Positions 35,211-45,300 of a stretch of 52,275 nt of DNA are shown here, piece by piece. The DNA is from Deltaproteobacteria bacterium (GTDB taxonomy: Bacteria; Myxococcota; Myxococcia; Myxococcales; 40CM-4-68-19), in NCBI GenBank assembly GCA_025358085.1, contig JANYKT010000113.1, positions 1 to 52,275 of the forward strand, written 5' to 3'. The notes beneath the pieces were generated by a model, which saw only the letters and a list, made by a program, of their open reading frames with translations, made no database searches and was not told where the DNA came from. The position numbers were made by a program, and so were the translations under genes. Position 1 is the stretch's first letter. Every line of letters starts with the position of its first letter.

Positions 35211-35892
35211 CGCAGCTGGATGGCCCGGACCGCGGCCCCGCGCAAGGAAAGGCGCTCTGCTTCTGTCGGATTGGTTAGAACTTCATCACCTGCGAGCCGA
35301 GCGGGTAAACGCCCTTGCGCGCGGGAGGCTGCGTTACACGACGCCATTACCATCTGGCCGCGAATGGTCGCGACGCGCCGAAGCGCATCACTGCGTCCGG
35401 CGCCCGCACCACCTCCCACGAGACCGCGGTTCCGCCAAATGGCTGGTCCTACGAAACCTTCAATGTAATGGTGCGCTACCGACTCAATTGGCCAGACGAC
35501 GAAGGTCCGGGAGCCGTTGAAGTCCGGCATGGATCTCTTGATCGACTGGGGCCGATGCCCAAGACATTGCTCGCACCTGCCTCGCAAGCTCTTTTGATTC
35601 CATCTGCCAGCGATGAGCTCAGGACCCGCGAGCGGACATCTTAAAGTGCTTATGACCCCGGACATTTATCGTGCTCGTGACAGGATGTTCTTTCTTCTGT
35701 TCTTTCTTCTTGACAGGATATCGGGCTCGCTTGAATTCCATCCTCAGATACCGCCAGGAAGGTCAGCTATTGAGTCCGTACTGCACGCTGCCGCGACATG
35801 GTGCCTGGCACCTTCGCGAGCCCGCCTGAAGCGATTGCGACCCCCTGCGGGCGGCTGTGAGAGCCGAAAAAAGCAATGCTATCAACTGATAG
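35211..35892. other. 682-bp region without a confirmed gene
   Basis: A plus-strand open stretch from about 35315 to 35644 encodes a run containing ITASGARTTSHETAVPPNGW and YETFNVMVRYRLNWPDDEG, which reads like the end of a beta-rich protein. It has only a TTG start and no clear ribosome site, so I treat it as a possible remnant. The second half (35640-35892) is more AT-rich than its surroundings. It contains a compact repeat cluster (35678-35719) and, just before the HNH gene, the short palindrome TATCA-AC-TGATA (35880-35891). Confidence 0.4.
35678..35719 (+). repeat. Nested direct repeats: 9 bp, two 12-bp units, 9 bp
   Basis: TGACAGGAT occurs at 35678-35686 and again at 35711-35719. The space between is filled exactly by two identical copies of GTTCTTTCTTCT (35687-35698 and 35699-35710). 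The cluster lies about 175 bp upstream of the HNH endonuclease gene. It could be a protein-binding array or the scar of a mobile element. Confidence 0.7.
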
Positions 35893-37026
35893 ATGATCGA
35901 CTCACTTAGTAATGAAGAGCTTCTCGCGGCCATTCGCGCGCTGGTCAAGAAGTCCGGCTGCATCGAGGCCGACTTGCTCGTTCATCTGGGCGAGTTCGAC
36001 GAGCGCAAGCTGTTTCTCGCCCAATCCTTTTCGTCGATGTTTTCTTATTGCGTTGACGAGCCAGGTTTCTCCGAGGACGCGACTTATAACCGTATCTTCG
36101 TGGCGCGCGCGGGGCGACGTCTCCCTGCGCTGATTGAGGTGGTACGCTCAGGGACAATACATCTGGCGGGCGTACGCCTCCTGGTCCCGCACCTGACCGA
36201 GGAAAATCATGGCGACTTACTGGCCAGAGCGGCTGGCAAGTCAAAGCGGAAGATCGAAGAGATGATCGTGATGCTTTTCCCCAAGCCTCCAGTGACCGCG
36301 ACGATCCGGAAATTTCCCAGGCGCTCCGCGCTCGCGGCCTCGTTGCCGCCTGAAGGCGCGCTTTGTGTGCCAACGGAACTCGAGCTCTCAGGGCCGGCCG
36401 CGCACACTGCGCCTCCACCTCCGCCCCCGAGTCGGGTTCAGCACCGACCAGCCATTGAGCCTCTTGCGGAAGACGCCTACAAGATTCAATTCACCGCCAG
36501 CCGGGCCTTTCGGGAAAAGCTCAAGCAGACACAAGACCTGCTTCGGCACCGTGTACCTGATGGTGATTTGGCAGCCATCTTCGAGACCGCGCTCGACTTG
36601 CTGATTCAGAAAGTGAAGAAGGAACGATTTGCCGTCTGCCGGAAGGCGAGGCCAGCTCCGCCGACAAACCCTATTGCGCCGGAAGTCGAGGGCCATCGAG
36701 CCACGCGGCACATCCCCGACTCCATCAAGCGCATTGTTTACGAACGCGACGGCGGGCGCTGCACCTTCGCTGACGAAGGAGGCCGCAGATGCAGCGAGAC
36801 CGGCACACTCGAGTTTGATCACCTCGACGGCTTCGCGCGTAGGCAAGTCCATTCCGTTGAACGAATCCGCCTCCTCTGCCGTCCGCACAACCAGTATACT
36901 GCGGAGCAACTGTATGGACGCACCTTCATGCAGCGCGCGCGGCTGTCGATACCAGTCACAGCGCGGTTGGACGGCACCAGTGATTCAACTTGTCCCGGGA
37001 CAAGTCCTCAGAGCCGGCTCCTCTAA
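35893..37026 (+). CDS. HNH endonuclease family protein
   Basis: The ATG at 35893 opens a 377-aa protein. The N-terminal 140 residues are helical and typical of the large myxobacterial HNH family (LLAAIRALVKKSGCIEADLLVHLGEFDERKL, then ATYNRIFVARAGRRLPALIEVV). A Pro-rich linker (TAPPPPPPS) is followed by a conserved helix pair (FREKLKQTQDLLRHRVPDGDLAAIFETALDLLI). The HNH domain is at about 274-345 (RHIPDSIKRIVYERDGGRC, TGTLEFDHLDGFARRQVHSVERIRLLCRPHNQY). The first motif residue pair reads DH where HH is common. Such proteins are numerous and partly mobile in myxobacteria. No ribosome site is obvious, and the palindrome at 35880 sits where one should be. Confidence 0.82.
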   Translation: MIDSLSNEELLAAIRALVKKSGCIEADLLVHLGEFDERKLFLAQSFSSMFSYCVDEPGFSEDATYNRIFVARAGRRLPALIEVVRSGTIHLAGVRLLVPHLTEENHGDLLARAAGKSKRKIEEMIVMLFPKPPVTATIRKFPRRSALAASLPPEGALCVPTELELSGPAAHTAPPPPPPSRVQHRPAIEPLAEDAYKIQFTASRAFREKLKQTQDLLRHRVPDGDLAAIFETALDLLIQKVKKERFAVCRKARPAPPTNPIAPEVEGHRATRHIPDSIKRIVYERDGGRCTFADEGGRRCSETGTLEFDHLDGFARRQVHSVERIRLLCRPHNQYTAEQLYGRTFMQRARLSIPVTARLDGTSDSTCPGTSPQSRLL

Positions 37027-37065
37027 TTTGAATAGGACCGCCAAATGACCGAGCGTTCCAGCTCC

Positions 37066-37105
37066 TGTTGAAGAGTGACCTTCTTGTTCTCGCTGAAAAG
37101 TGACC
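37066..37105 (+). repeat. Two GTGACC repeats resembling an IS21-family end
   Basis: TGTTGAAGAGTGACC (37066-37080) and GCTGAAAAGTGACC (37092-37105) are direct repeats with starts 26 bases apart. From memory, multiple GAAAAGTGACC-type repeats are seen at the ends of IS21-family elements. No transposase gene is present, so at most this is a terminal remnant. It lies between the HNH gene and its partial copy. Confidence 0.35.
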
Positions 37106-37152
37106 TCCGGGTTGGGGACCCTGTCGCGGTGTTACCGCGTCTGCGATCCGTC

Positions 37153-37314
37153 GCGCCCGAAGTCGAGGGCCATCGAGCCACACGGCACATCCCCGACCCC
37201 ATCAAGCGCATCGTTTACGAACGCGACGGCGGGCGCTGCACCTTCGCTGACGGAGACCCGCAGATGCAGCAAGACCGGCACACTCGAGTTTCATCGCCTC
37301 GACGACTTCGCGCG
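37153..37314 (+). pseudogene. Partial, frameshifted copy of the HNH domain
   Basis: This 162-bp stretch is nearly identical to 36676-36839 in the HNH gene, from GCGCC(G/C)GAAGTCGAGG through to CTTCGCGCG. It carries a net two-base loss around CTGACGGAGACC that breaks the frame after GGRCTFAD. It lacks the N-terminal helical part and the final cysteine/His motif. It is either an incomplete tandem duplication or the rest of a second HNH gene removed by a deletion, and lies 126 bp after the intact gene. Confidence 0.85.
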
Positions 37315-37325
37315 GACGATGGGGC

Positions 37326-37369
37326 CGACTAGACCGCGACTAGACCCATCGATTAGACCTCGATTAGGG
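37326..37369. repeat. Four short direct repeats CGAYTAGRS
   Basis: CGACTAGAC (37326-37334), CGACTAGAC (37337-37345), CGATTAGAC (37350-37358) and CGATTAGGG (37361-37369) are spaced 11, 13 and 11 bases apart, close to one helical turn. The array sits between the HNH remnant and the 3' end of the GH26-like gene. Binding sites for a protein, or the footprint of a mobile element, are both possible. Confidence 0.6.
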
Positions 37370-37386
37370 AGTACGCGAACAGGAAG

Positions 37387-38574
37387 TCATTTCAGCAGCG
37401 GAGTGTCGACCAGGACGCCGGCCTTCGGGCCAGTGAGCGCGGCGCGGAATGCGTCGGCCACCGGTAGGTTTTCCTGCACCAGCATGGCGCTGTCGTCCGC
37501 AGGGTTCGCGTCATTCTGCCAATGGTCATTCCACCAGGCGAACCCACGGATGTCGGGCCAGCGCCCGGCAAGCAGGTCGGTCAATGCTGCCTGCACCCAG
37601 GGCCCAGAGGGGCAGCCCGGGTTATAATCGGTGACTCCTACCTCGAAAAGAAAGAGCGGCTTGACTGCCGTGGCCGCTCGCAATTGCGGCAGCATATCGT
37701 CGGTCAGCTGCCGCAGGCTGGGACAGCGATGATCGGCAGGCCTCTCGGATCCATAGGTGGATATACCAACCCAATCGACCACGTCGTCGCCCGGGTAATA
37801 GGCTTCAGGGACATTGCGCGGGTCATCGGCGGGAAAGTTCTGGCCAGAGTAGTGAAGCGCCCAGGTGATATTGGCCGCTCCGCGTGCGCGCATCAAAAGA
37901 ACGATATGCCGGAAGGCCTGCTGGAACTTCGCAGGTCCAATATCGAGTCCGCCATTGTAGGGAGCGCTCCAGGGATTCCAGTCGCCGTTGATTTCGGTGC
38001 CGTATTCCACGATCAGCGGCGCGCCGTAGACTTTCGCCGCGTCCGCCCAGCTGGCGAGGTCGGCGTCGAACTCGCCAGCGAGGATGCGGTCAAGTGTGAA
38101 GACCGGGTCGGTTACCGCCGGCTTCCGTTGACTCCGCAGCATCAGTCGAATGAACGGCACCGCACCGTGCGCCTTGATCCAGCTGGTAGTTGCGGAGGGA
38201 AACGCGCGCGAGAACAACCACTCGTCGTCCATATAGATCCACGCGACCCTGCGGCCAACTGTCTCCTCGTAAGCCTGAAGATTCGTTCGCGAGACGTCGC
38301 TGTCGGGCTGGTCAATGCCGGCCGGGAAGACGCCATGATAGAGGCGACCCGCCTCGGGGTATTGCAGCTGCATCAGAAGCCCGGCGTCTGAGGCCCCGGC
38401 ATCGGCACGCCCAGCGTCAACAGCCCCAGCGTCCGGCGAGCCGGTGGGCGTCTGCCCAGCGTCCGGCGCAAAAGCGGGCGGAGGCGGCGCCACCTCATTC
38501 GTAGCGGCGCCACAGGCCGCGAGCAGCGCCAGAGCAAGCCAGGCAACTGGACGTGTTCGCCTCGCTGCCGACAT
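37387..38574 (-). CDS. Secreted GH26-like glycoside hydrolase lipoprotein
   Basis: The ATG at 38574 follows AAGGGA and starts a lipoprotein signal (MSAARRTRPVAWLALALLAAC). An Ala/Asp/Gly linker (DAGAVDAGRADAGASDAG) leads to a catalytic domain of about 320 residues. The two catalytic glutamates of a clan-A retaining hydrolase are visible: acid/base E194 in VEYGTEINGDWNPW and nucleophile E311 in LFLFEVGVTDY. Between them lie VDWVGISTYG and the aromatic LHYSG. GH26 enzymes cut beta-1,4-mannan, xylan or mixed glucan. The gene begins 64 bp after bcsC in the same direction, so it is probably the last gene of the cellulose operon and trims or remodels the exported glucan. The substrate is inferred from context only. 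Confidence 0.75.
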   Translation of the reverse strand: MSAARRTRPVAWLALALLAACGAATNEVAPPPPAFAPDAGQTPTGSPDAGAVDAGRADAGASDAGLLMQLQYPEAGRLYHGVFPAGIDQPDSDVSRTNLQAYEETVGRRVAWIYMDDEWLFSRAFPSATTSWIKAHGAVPFIRLMLRSQRKPAVTDPVFTLDRILAGEFDADLASWADAAKVYGAPLIVEYGTEINGDWNPWSAPYNGGLDIGPAKFQQAFRHIVLLMRARGAANITWALHYSGQNFPADDPRNVPEAYYPGDDVVDWVGISTYGSERPADHRCPSLRQLTDDMLPQLRAATAVKPLFLFEVGVTDYNPGCPSGPWVQAALTDLLAGRWPDIRGFAWWNDHWQNDANPADDSAMLVQENLPVADAFRAALTGPKAGVLVDTPLLK

Positions 38575-38638
38575 GATCGCGTCCCTTCTCAACCGAGGTG
38601 CGTCGAAAACGTTCAAAAAGCAGCAGGCATGAGAGCGC

Positions 38639-41600
38639 CTAATGCGAGCCGCCAAAACGCAGCACCAGCCCCGCCCGTAGCTCCTGAAACTCGGGCGCTC
38701 GCAAAACGCCTGCGTTGAGCCCCAGCTCCCAGACATCGCTGATCTGCCAGCCCAGCTGTGCGCGGCCGTTGAAAGAGACGCCGCTGCTGGAGCGACCCAG
38801 ATAAGGCGCGCCGCCCGCGCCGGGCGGCGAGAGCGGGAGGATCTCTGATTTCGCCTCGATATAGGCATCATATCCCGGCTCGGCGGCCGCCTCGAATGTG
38901 ACTGCGCCCGAATGCCTGACGGTCAATGCGAGCCCGCCATGTACAAAGCGCTGCGGGCTGAAGTATCCGCCCTGCCCGAAAGTAAAGAAGCGCAGATTGC
39001 GATCGAAGCCGAGCGCCGCCACCGAAGGCCCGATGTAAACGGCGCCGAGGTCTCCCTGGGCCAGCCGCAGCTCCAGGCCGCCACCGCCAGCGATGCGCCG
39101 GTTCTCGGCGACATTGAGGCCCACGACGCGGTGCAATTCACCATAGGCAAACACGCGCAAGTCGCCTCCCTGGTACGCAAGATCCAGGTGGCCGCCGTCC
39201 ATCACTACGCCGCCCCAGTTGCGGCCCGTGGCGGCGTCGTGCTCGCCTGCATAAGAAAGCAGGCTCTCGGCGATGCTCTTGCGCGACAGCTCGGCACCGA
39301 ACGAGACGGGCCCCAGGGCACCGCGCCCGCGCAACCCGCCCAGCACCGAGAGCGCGCGGAAACCGATGGGCGTGGCGCCGAAGAAGGCGTCGAGATGACG
39401 GCTTTCGATGGTCGCCAACAGCTCCGTCCCGATGGCCTGGCGTCTGCCGCTTGCCGCGACGCCAGTGCCGAAGCGCGGCGCCGCATAGGCTCCCATCGTG
39501 CCCCCGTCCAATTCAATCTCGGTGATATCGAGGCGCGCCCGGGCGCTATACCCGAGCGGCGTCTGCGCCCCGAAGGATTCGCGCAGCTCCCCAAGCTCGC
39601 TCAAGCCCGGCTCGCCGCCGCGCTGGCGCAGCGAAAACGCGCCGCCGAAGGAAGGACGGTGCCGGCTTCCCACACTCTGCATCTCGCGCAGGATATCTCC
39701 CCGCAGCGAAGTGTCAGGGAGCGCGGCGCGGCGCTGGGCACCGGCCATCAGCACCGCGGCTGACGAGCCGGGCCTGGCGCCGGAGAGATCGAAGTTGCGC
39801 GAGACCTGGGTCTCGGGGAGCAGCTCCAACGCGGCCGAAAGATCGCGCATGGCGGTGCTGTCGTCCTCCCGCACCAATGCGACGTGAGCCGCGCCCAAGA
39901 GCGCGCGCGGGTCGTCTGAATGAATCCGGATGTCCTCGTCCGAGAGCTTTTCCGCCTCGTCCACATCATTGACCGCGAGCGCGGTGTCGATGGCGCCCCG
40001 CGCGGCCGAGGCGTCAGTGGGCGCGGCCGCGAGCAGGCTCAGGTAGAGCGCATGCGCGCGCCGCGGGTCGGAGCGTTCCAGGAGCCGCGCCTGCGCCGCC
40101 ACCACGCGGAAATCGCGCGGATAGTCGCGAAGCACCGGGTCGAGCGTGGCGCGCGCCAGGATCTCGTCGCCGCTCTCGCGCTGGTGGTCCGCCAGCCGCA
40201 CCGCGCGCGCGATGCGCAATTCGCCGAGCGACTTGCGCTCGTCCGCCGAGAGCGACGCGTCGCGATCGAGTCCGTCGAGGATCTGCGCCATGGCTGCGTC
40301 GTCGCCCGCATCGAGCAGCGCGGAGGCAAGCTCCAGCCGCGCGCCACGCGTGCGCGCGGGCGCCTTGGCCATCGCGCTGCGCATCAGCGTGACCGCGCGT
40401 TCCCGCTCCCCCAGCTTCGACCAGGCGATCGCCACCTGCGCCGACAGCTCCGGATCAGCCGCGACCAGGGTCTGCAGCTGCTGCAGGCCGGCCAGGGCGG
40501 CGTCGCGATCGCCCGCCAGCAGCGCGGGGATCTGAACTCGCACCGAGAGCCTGCGTTGCAGCGTGAGCGTCGACGGCGCGAGCGGCGGCGGCAACGCAGC
40601 CAGCACCGCGAGCGCCTGGGCGTCCTCTCCCAGCGCGGCGAAGAGCCGGGCCTCGGTCACTTGCGCTTCGGGAAGCGCCGGTGCCAATTGCAGGAGCGCC
40701 GCGACGACCGGCTGCGCGGCTGCGGGGTCGCCGCTCTCGAGCAGAACGTTCGCGAGGTCGTGCAGCACCCAGACATTGCGCGGGTCGGCCTGTTGCGCGG
40801 CAATCAGCTCCCGGCGCGCGCGCGGCAGGTCCGTGGTCCGGCTGCGCGCGGCGTCCGCCCGCAGCGCCCCGGCCCGCAGCATCCCGGAGGCAAACGCTTT
40901 CTCCGGCGCAATGCGCTCGAGACGATCATTCACAGGCTGGGCCTCCGCGAAGCGCTCTTCATCCACCAGGATTGAAGTGAGCGCGCGCAGTGCGTCCGGC
41001 TGATTGGCCATCTGTGCCAATACCTCGCGATATCCATTCTCGGCAGTCTTGCGTTGCCCGCGCGCATTGGCCGCATCGGCGAGGGCGAGCTGCGCGTGCC
41101 AGCGATCGGCCGGGGCCGCGAGTTGCAGTGCCTCGGTCAGCATCGCCTCGTCTCCCCGCGCGTCCTTGAGCAGCCCCCAGAACTTCGCGCTGCGCAGCGG
41201 CGCCTCCCAGAGATCCTTGCGCTGGGGCGCGAGCTGCCTCGCGCGCTCGAGCAGGTCTGTCGCGTCGGCAAACTCTTCGCGCTGCTGCGCCGCGGTCGCA
41301 CGCCGCAGCGCTACCAGCGCAAGGCCGAGCCGCGCGTCCGCGTCGTTGCCGGAACCGCGGGCCGCGCTGTCGAAGAGCTGCTCGGCCTGCGCAAGCTCTC
41401 CGCGGTCGAGCGCGAGAAAGCCCTGCTTCTTCAACGCCGTGACGCGCCGGTTGCCAATCAGCGCCATTCCACGCCGCGCATCGGAGTTCTTGCCAGATTC
41501 CCTGAAGAGCTTTTCCGCCGCGCGCAGATCTCCCTTGTCCATCGCCGCATATCCCTGCTTGACCGTTCCCTGCTTCTGGCTGCGCTCAATGAGTGCGGGG

Positions 41601-42352
41601 ATCTCCGTATCTCCCGGATGGCTGCTTTGATAGGCACGCAACAGCGGTAGATCCTGCTGCGTTCCGGAGAGCCAGGAGAGCGCCTGTCGCCAGGCAGCGG
41701 CTGCTTCTTTAGCCACCGTTGGATCACGCGCCAGGGCCGCGAGCATCTCAATGCCTTCTCGCCGCGAGGGATCTCGATACGTGAGCAGCTTCGCCAGCGT
41801 CAGCCGGAATCGTGACTCGGCTGCGGCGCGCTTCACCAGCCGCCGCAGTCCGTCGCGCGCTTGCTCCCAGCCGTCCTTCGCGCCGCTGAGCGTCTGGTAA
41901 TATTCGAGCGCCAGATCACCAGGCGGGCCGGCCGGTCCAAACAGTTCGCGATACCTGGCCGCGCCCTCTTCAGCATGGCCTTCGTGCACCAGCTTGCGCG
42001 CCTGCGAAAGCAGCGGATTGAAGCGCGGCCCCAACTCAATGGCACGCCGCAGGACCGGCACGTCGGGATGTGACGGACTTAGCTTCTCCACTCGCGTCAG
42101 GGTATCGCGCGCCTGCTGCAGCCGGCCGGCGCGCGCGTGAAAGATACCAATGGCAGCGAGCGCCTGCGGATCATTGGGCGCAGCCTGCAGCACCTGCGCC
42201 CAGGCATCCTCCGCCTTGTCCGAACGCGCGCGCGCCTGCCAATACCAGGCATTGCGACTGAGACCAGCAGAGACGTCATCGGCGCGCGCAGGCTCCGCAA
42301 GCGTTGCCGCGGCACCGAGCGCGGCAATCAATGCCAGGATCATTGGCCGCAT
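38639..42352 (-). CDS. bcsC: BcsC-type cellulose export protein: TPR scaffold and outer-membrane barrel
   Basis: The ATG at 42352 has GGGAGG upstream and overlaps the preceding gene by 13 bases; an ATG three codons later forms an ATGA overlap. A signal peptide (MILALIAALGAAATLAEPARA) begins a 1237-residue protein, slightly longer than enterobacterial BcsC (about 1150). Residues 30-870 are TPR-type helical hairpins (for example WAQVLQAAPNDPQALAAIGIFHARAGRLQQA). The last 300 residues are the BCSC_C barrel, with the family signature FTFGQGGYFSPQRF and a C-terminal strand AGLVLRFGG. BcsC guides the glucan through periplasmic peptidoglycan and the outer membrane. It is coupled to bcsBZ and followed by the GH26-like gene. 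Confidence 0.93.
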   Translation of the reverse strand: MRPMILALIAALGAAATLAEPARADDVSAGLSRNAWYWQARARSDKAEDAWAQVLQAAPNDPQALAAIGIFHARAGRLQQARDTLTRVEKLSPSHPDVPVLRRAIELGPRFNPLLSQARKLVHEGHAEEGAARYRELFGPAGPPGDLALEYYQTLSGAKDGWEQARDGLRRLVKRAAAESRFRLTLAKLLTYRDPSRREGIEMLAALARDPTVAKEAAAAWRQALSWLSGTQQDLPLLRAYQSSHPGDTEIPALIERSQKQGTVKQGYAAMDKGDLRAAEKLFRESGKNSDARRGMALIGNRRVTALKKQGFLALDRGELAQAEQLFDSAARGSGNDADARLGLALVALRRATAAQQREEFADATDLLERARQLAPQRKDLWEAPLRSAKFWGLLKDARGDEAMLTEALQLAAPADRWHAQLALADAANARGQRKTAENGYREVLAQMANQPDALRALTSILVDEERFAEAQPVNDRLERIAPEKAFASGMLRAGALRADAARSRTTDLPRARRELIAAQQADPRNVWVLHDLANVLLESGDPAAAQPVVAALLQLAPALPEAQVTEARLFAALGEDAQALAVLAALPPPLAPSTLTLQRRLSVRVQIPALLAGDRDAALAGLQQLQTLVAADPELSAQVAIAWSKLGERERAVTLMRSAMAKAPARTRGARLELASALLDAGDDAAMAQILDGLDRDASLSADERKSLGELRIARAVRLADHQRESGDEILARATLDPVLRDYPRDFRVVAAQARLLERSDPRRAHALYLSLLAAAPTDASAARGAIDTALAVNDVDEAEKLSDEDIRIHSDDPRALLGAAHVALVREDDSTAMRDLSAALELLPETQVSRNFDLSGARPGSSAAVLMAGAQRRAALPDTSLRGDILREMQSVGSRHRPSFGGAFSLRQRGGEPGLSELGELRESFGAQTPLGYSARARLDITEIELDGGTMGAYAAPRFGTGVAASGRRQAIGTELLATIESRHLDAFFGATPIGFRALSVLGGLRGRGALGPVSFGAELSRKSIAESLLSYAGEHDAATGRNWGGVVMDGGHLDLAYQGGDLRVFAYGELHRVVGLNVAENRRIAGGGGLELRLAQGDLGAVYIGPSVAALGFDRNLRFFTFGQGGYFSPQRFVHGGLALTVRHSGAVTFEAAAEPGYDAYIEAKSEILPLSPPGAGGAPYLGRSSSGVSFNGRAQLGWQISDVWELGLNAGVLRAPEFQELRAGLVLRFGGSH

Positions 42353-45300
42353 CGGGCCTCCCAGGCGGGGACCAGCGAGCCGTCCTCCGCGAATCGATAG
42401 AGCCCGTCGACGAAGCCGCGGGCAAAGAGGATTAGATTCTGGTCGTAATAAGCAGGCGGGTCCCCATAGAGCCCGTCTTTCCCGGCGGCCTTGATGCGCT
42501 CTTCCAGCAGCCGCTCCGCCTGCGCGTCTCCGCGGGCGCGCGCGAGCGGCAACAACGCAGCATAGAAGCCGACCGGCGCTTTCCCATGCCCGCGCAGCGA
42601 GAGCACATCGATCCTTTCGGGCAGCGCGTTGCTCTGCGACAACAGCGCGGTCAATGTGCCGCCCAGCGATGCATCCGCGAGCATTCCCGCCCAGAGATAG
42701 GCGCGAATGGCGTCATAGCTCCCGGTTCGGCCATGCACGGTATCGGGCGCAAAGCCGTGACGAGGGCGATAGACGACCCAATCCGCCACGGCACCTTCGG
42801 GGGCCGTCTCGCGCAGCATCCGCAACGAACTCGTCAGCACCCCGGCCCACGGCCCCGGCGCACCGGTGGCGATAAAGCGACGCAGCAGCTGGGGCGGCTG
42901 GTAGCTGGGATTCAATCGGACCCCGCGGCCGTCAGGGAGAATGAAGCCGCGTGAACCAGGCAGCAGCATCGGGCCCAGCTCCGGAAAGCTGGCAGTCTCG
43001 TGCGAGGCAATGCTGGCAAGCAGCCGGCGCGAGAGCTCGCCATACCGAGGCTCTTTCCAGAGCCGCCCCGCTTCCAGCAAATCATAGGCAATCCAGAGAT
43101 CGGCGTCGCTCGCCGAGTTCTCGTCGAGCACGCCCCAGCTGCCGTCGCGGCGCAGGCCCCAGTTCCAGGACGGCAAGTTCTGCCCAAGATCGCCGCGAGC
43201 CAGGTTCTGCGTGGTCCAGCCCAGCAGCCGATCGAACTGCGCCCGGTCATTCGCGACCAAGGAAAAAAAGAGTGCATAAGACTGGCCTTCTGAAGTGGTC
43301 CGGTCGTGCTCGCCGCGGTCGAGCACGCGGCCGTCCTGGGAGATGAAGCGCTGGGCATAGCGCTGCAAAAGGGGCCAGCTCCCGCAGGGGTCGGCGCGGC
43401 TGGCAAAGGAAATACACAGCAGCGCCGCTGCGGCGCCCCTGGCGAGACGCGCGCGCATCTTCCTGTCGAGCAGCTGCCGCAGTTCGTTGGCGAGCAACAG
43501 CACGCCCAGCAACAGGACCGGAAGGAGCGCGAGCCAATGATTGGCAAGGAACCAGCGCAATGAAGTCCAGGAGCTCAAATGACCGTTTCCAAATGAGCTC
43601 CCGATGCGGAACATCGCGCGCTGCTCACCGGCGACCAGCAGCAGATCGCCGTCGCCGGCACGGCTTTCGGCGTAGCCGAGGAATTGGCTGAAGGGTGGCA
43701 ATACCCCGGTGCCGGTAATCAACACGGCGCTGCGGCCGGGGCTGAACGGAGACTCGATCGCCGCGATGGCGGCGACTTCGCGCGCCTGCGAAACCAGGTT
43801 TGATGCGCGCCTCTCGTCGATGATTGGACCGAGGCCACCCAGCAGGTCCAGCAGAAATCGGGCCGGGGTTGGCCGCTGGACGCGGGCGCGCGCGCCTTCG
43901 ATGCGCAGTGGCCATAAGTCTGCCCAGCGCCCAGCCAGCCGGTTGTCCTCGACTTTGCCAATCAGCAAGAGGTCCTTGCCTTTCAACTCGCCTTCTTGAT
44001 CGGTGGCAAACAGAGCGCGCGTCCCCACCCGGCCGGTGACTTGCGTGAGCAGTGCCATCACCGACAGCAGCGTCGACAATTCTTCTGGAGAAGGGCGCTC
44101 GGGCAAGACCACCGCGGTGTCACCCAGGTCGGGAACGCGGGTAAAGGGAAAGCCGTCGAAGGCAAACCTGGATACATCGGGAAGATTGGCGAAGTGGCTT
44201 GCTCCGCCAAGCAGCAGGGCTGAATTTCCCTCGATGGCGACCCGCGGTGGTGTCGCGCCGGCAACGGCAACACCGCACGGGTCGGTCTCCAGATAATGAA
44301 CGTGCATGAGCAGCTCATTGAATCCGCGCATATGCTCGCGCGGGATGCGCAGCCGGATTGAGTGGGTGCCGCCGCCGCGCTCGGGGAGCGTAGCGAGGTA
44401 GAAGCCATTCATTTCCACATCGAGCCGGGGTGGGACTGTCCCCGGTGGAATTCGCTCGGACCAATTGAGATCCAGCGCCACCAGCTCACTCGGCCAGATG
44501 AAGAGATCGGGCGCGACCCGGAAGCGCACCGAAAGCGTTGCCGGCGTACTGCCCTCGTGGGACGGCATTCCGCCTTCGGGATATTCAGAAAACGGGACCG
44601 CGCGATCCGAGGCGATCCAGCGGGGCGCCGAGTAGGGCCCGGCCGGCGGCTGCGCTGGCGCCGGAGGCAAGCGCACTTCCTGTCCCGCAAGCTTTTCCTT
44701 GCGCGCCACCAGGCTCTCGATTGCGGCACGCAGCTCATTGGCATCGCGGCCCCCAATCACGAGCAGCTTCACATTGGAGCTGGGAAAGCGCGGGTGGTCG
44801 ATCATTCGCACCGCCGGACCCGTGGGAGCCTCCAGCCCCAGCTGGGCCGCGTCAGCGGCGCCCGCCAGCAACACCACCGCGCGCGAGTCCGGCAGCGCGC
44901 CGACGTGTGCCTCGAAGCGCAGCGGGATCGGTGCGTCCAGGGCGAACCACTGCGCCACCAGTCCCGCCAGCCGCGCATCCGCGGGATTGGGAGTGCCGGC
45001 CAGGACCACGGCAATCGTCGCTGCGGCATCGTACCCGCGGTCGAAGAAGGGGATGGGCAGGAGCGCCAGCTCGTTGGGCAGCGGAACGGGGCTTGACCGA
45101 AGCGTCACGTCAATGGATTGCAGCGGGCGCCAGGCGTCCGGATGCGCGGCGCAGCGACCGTCCTTGTCGCGCAGGCGGACCGTCAATGAATTGCGGTCGG
45201 ATAGCAGCGTGCGTTTGATTTCGATTTCGCGCATGGCGCCCGGCAGCAGCTCACCTTCGGCGAAGATTGCCACGCGCTCCTCATTGACCAGCAGCTCCAG

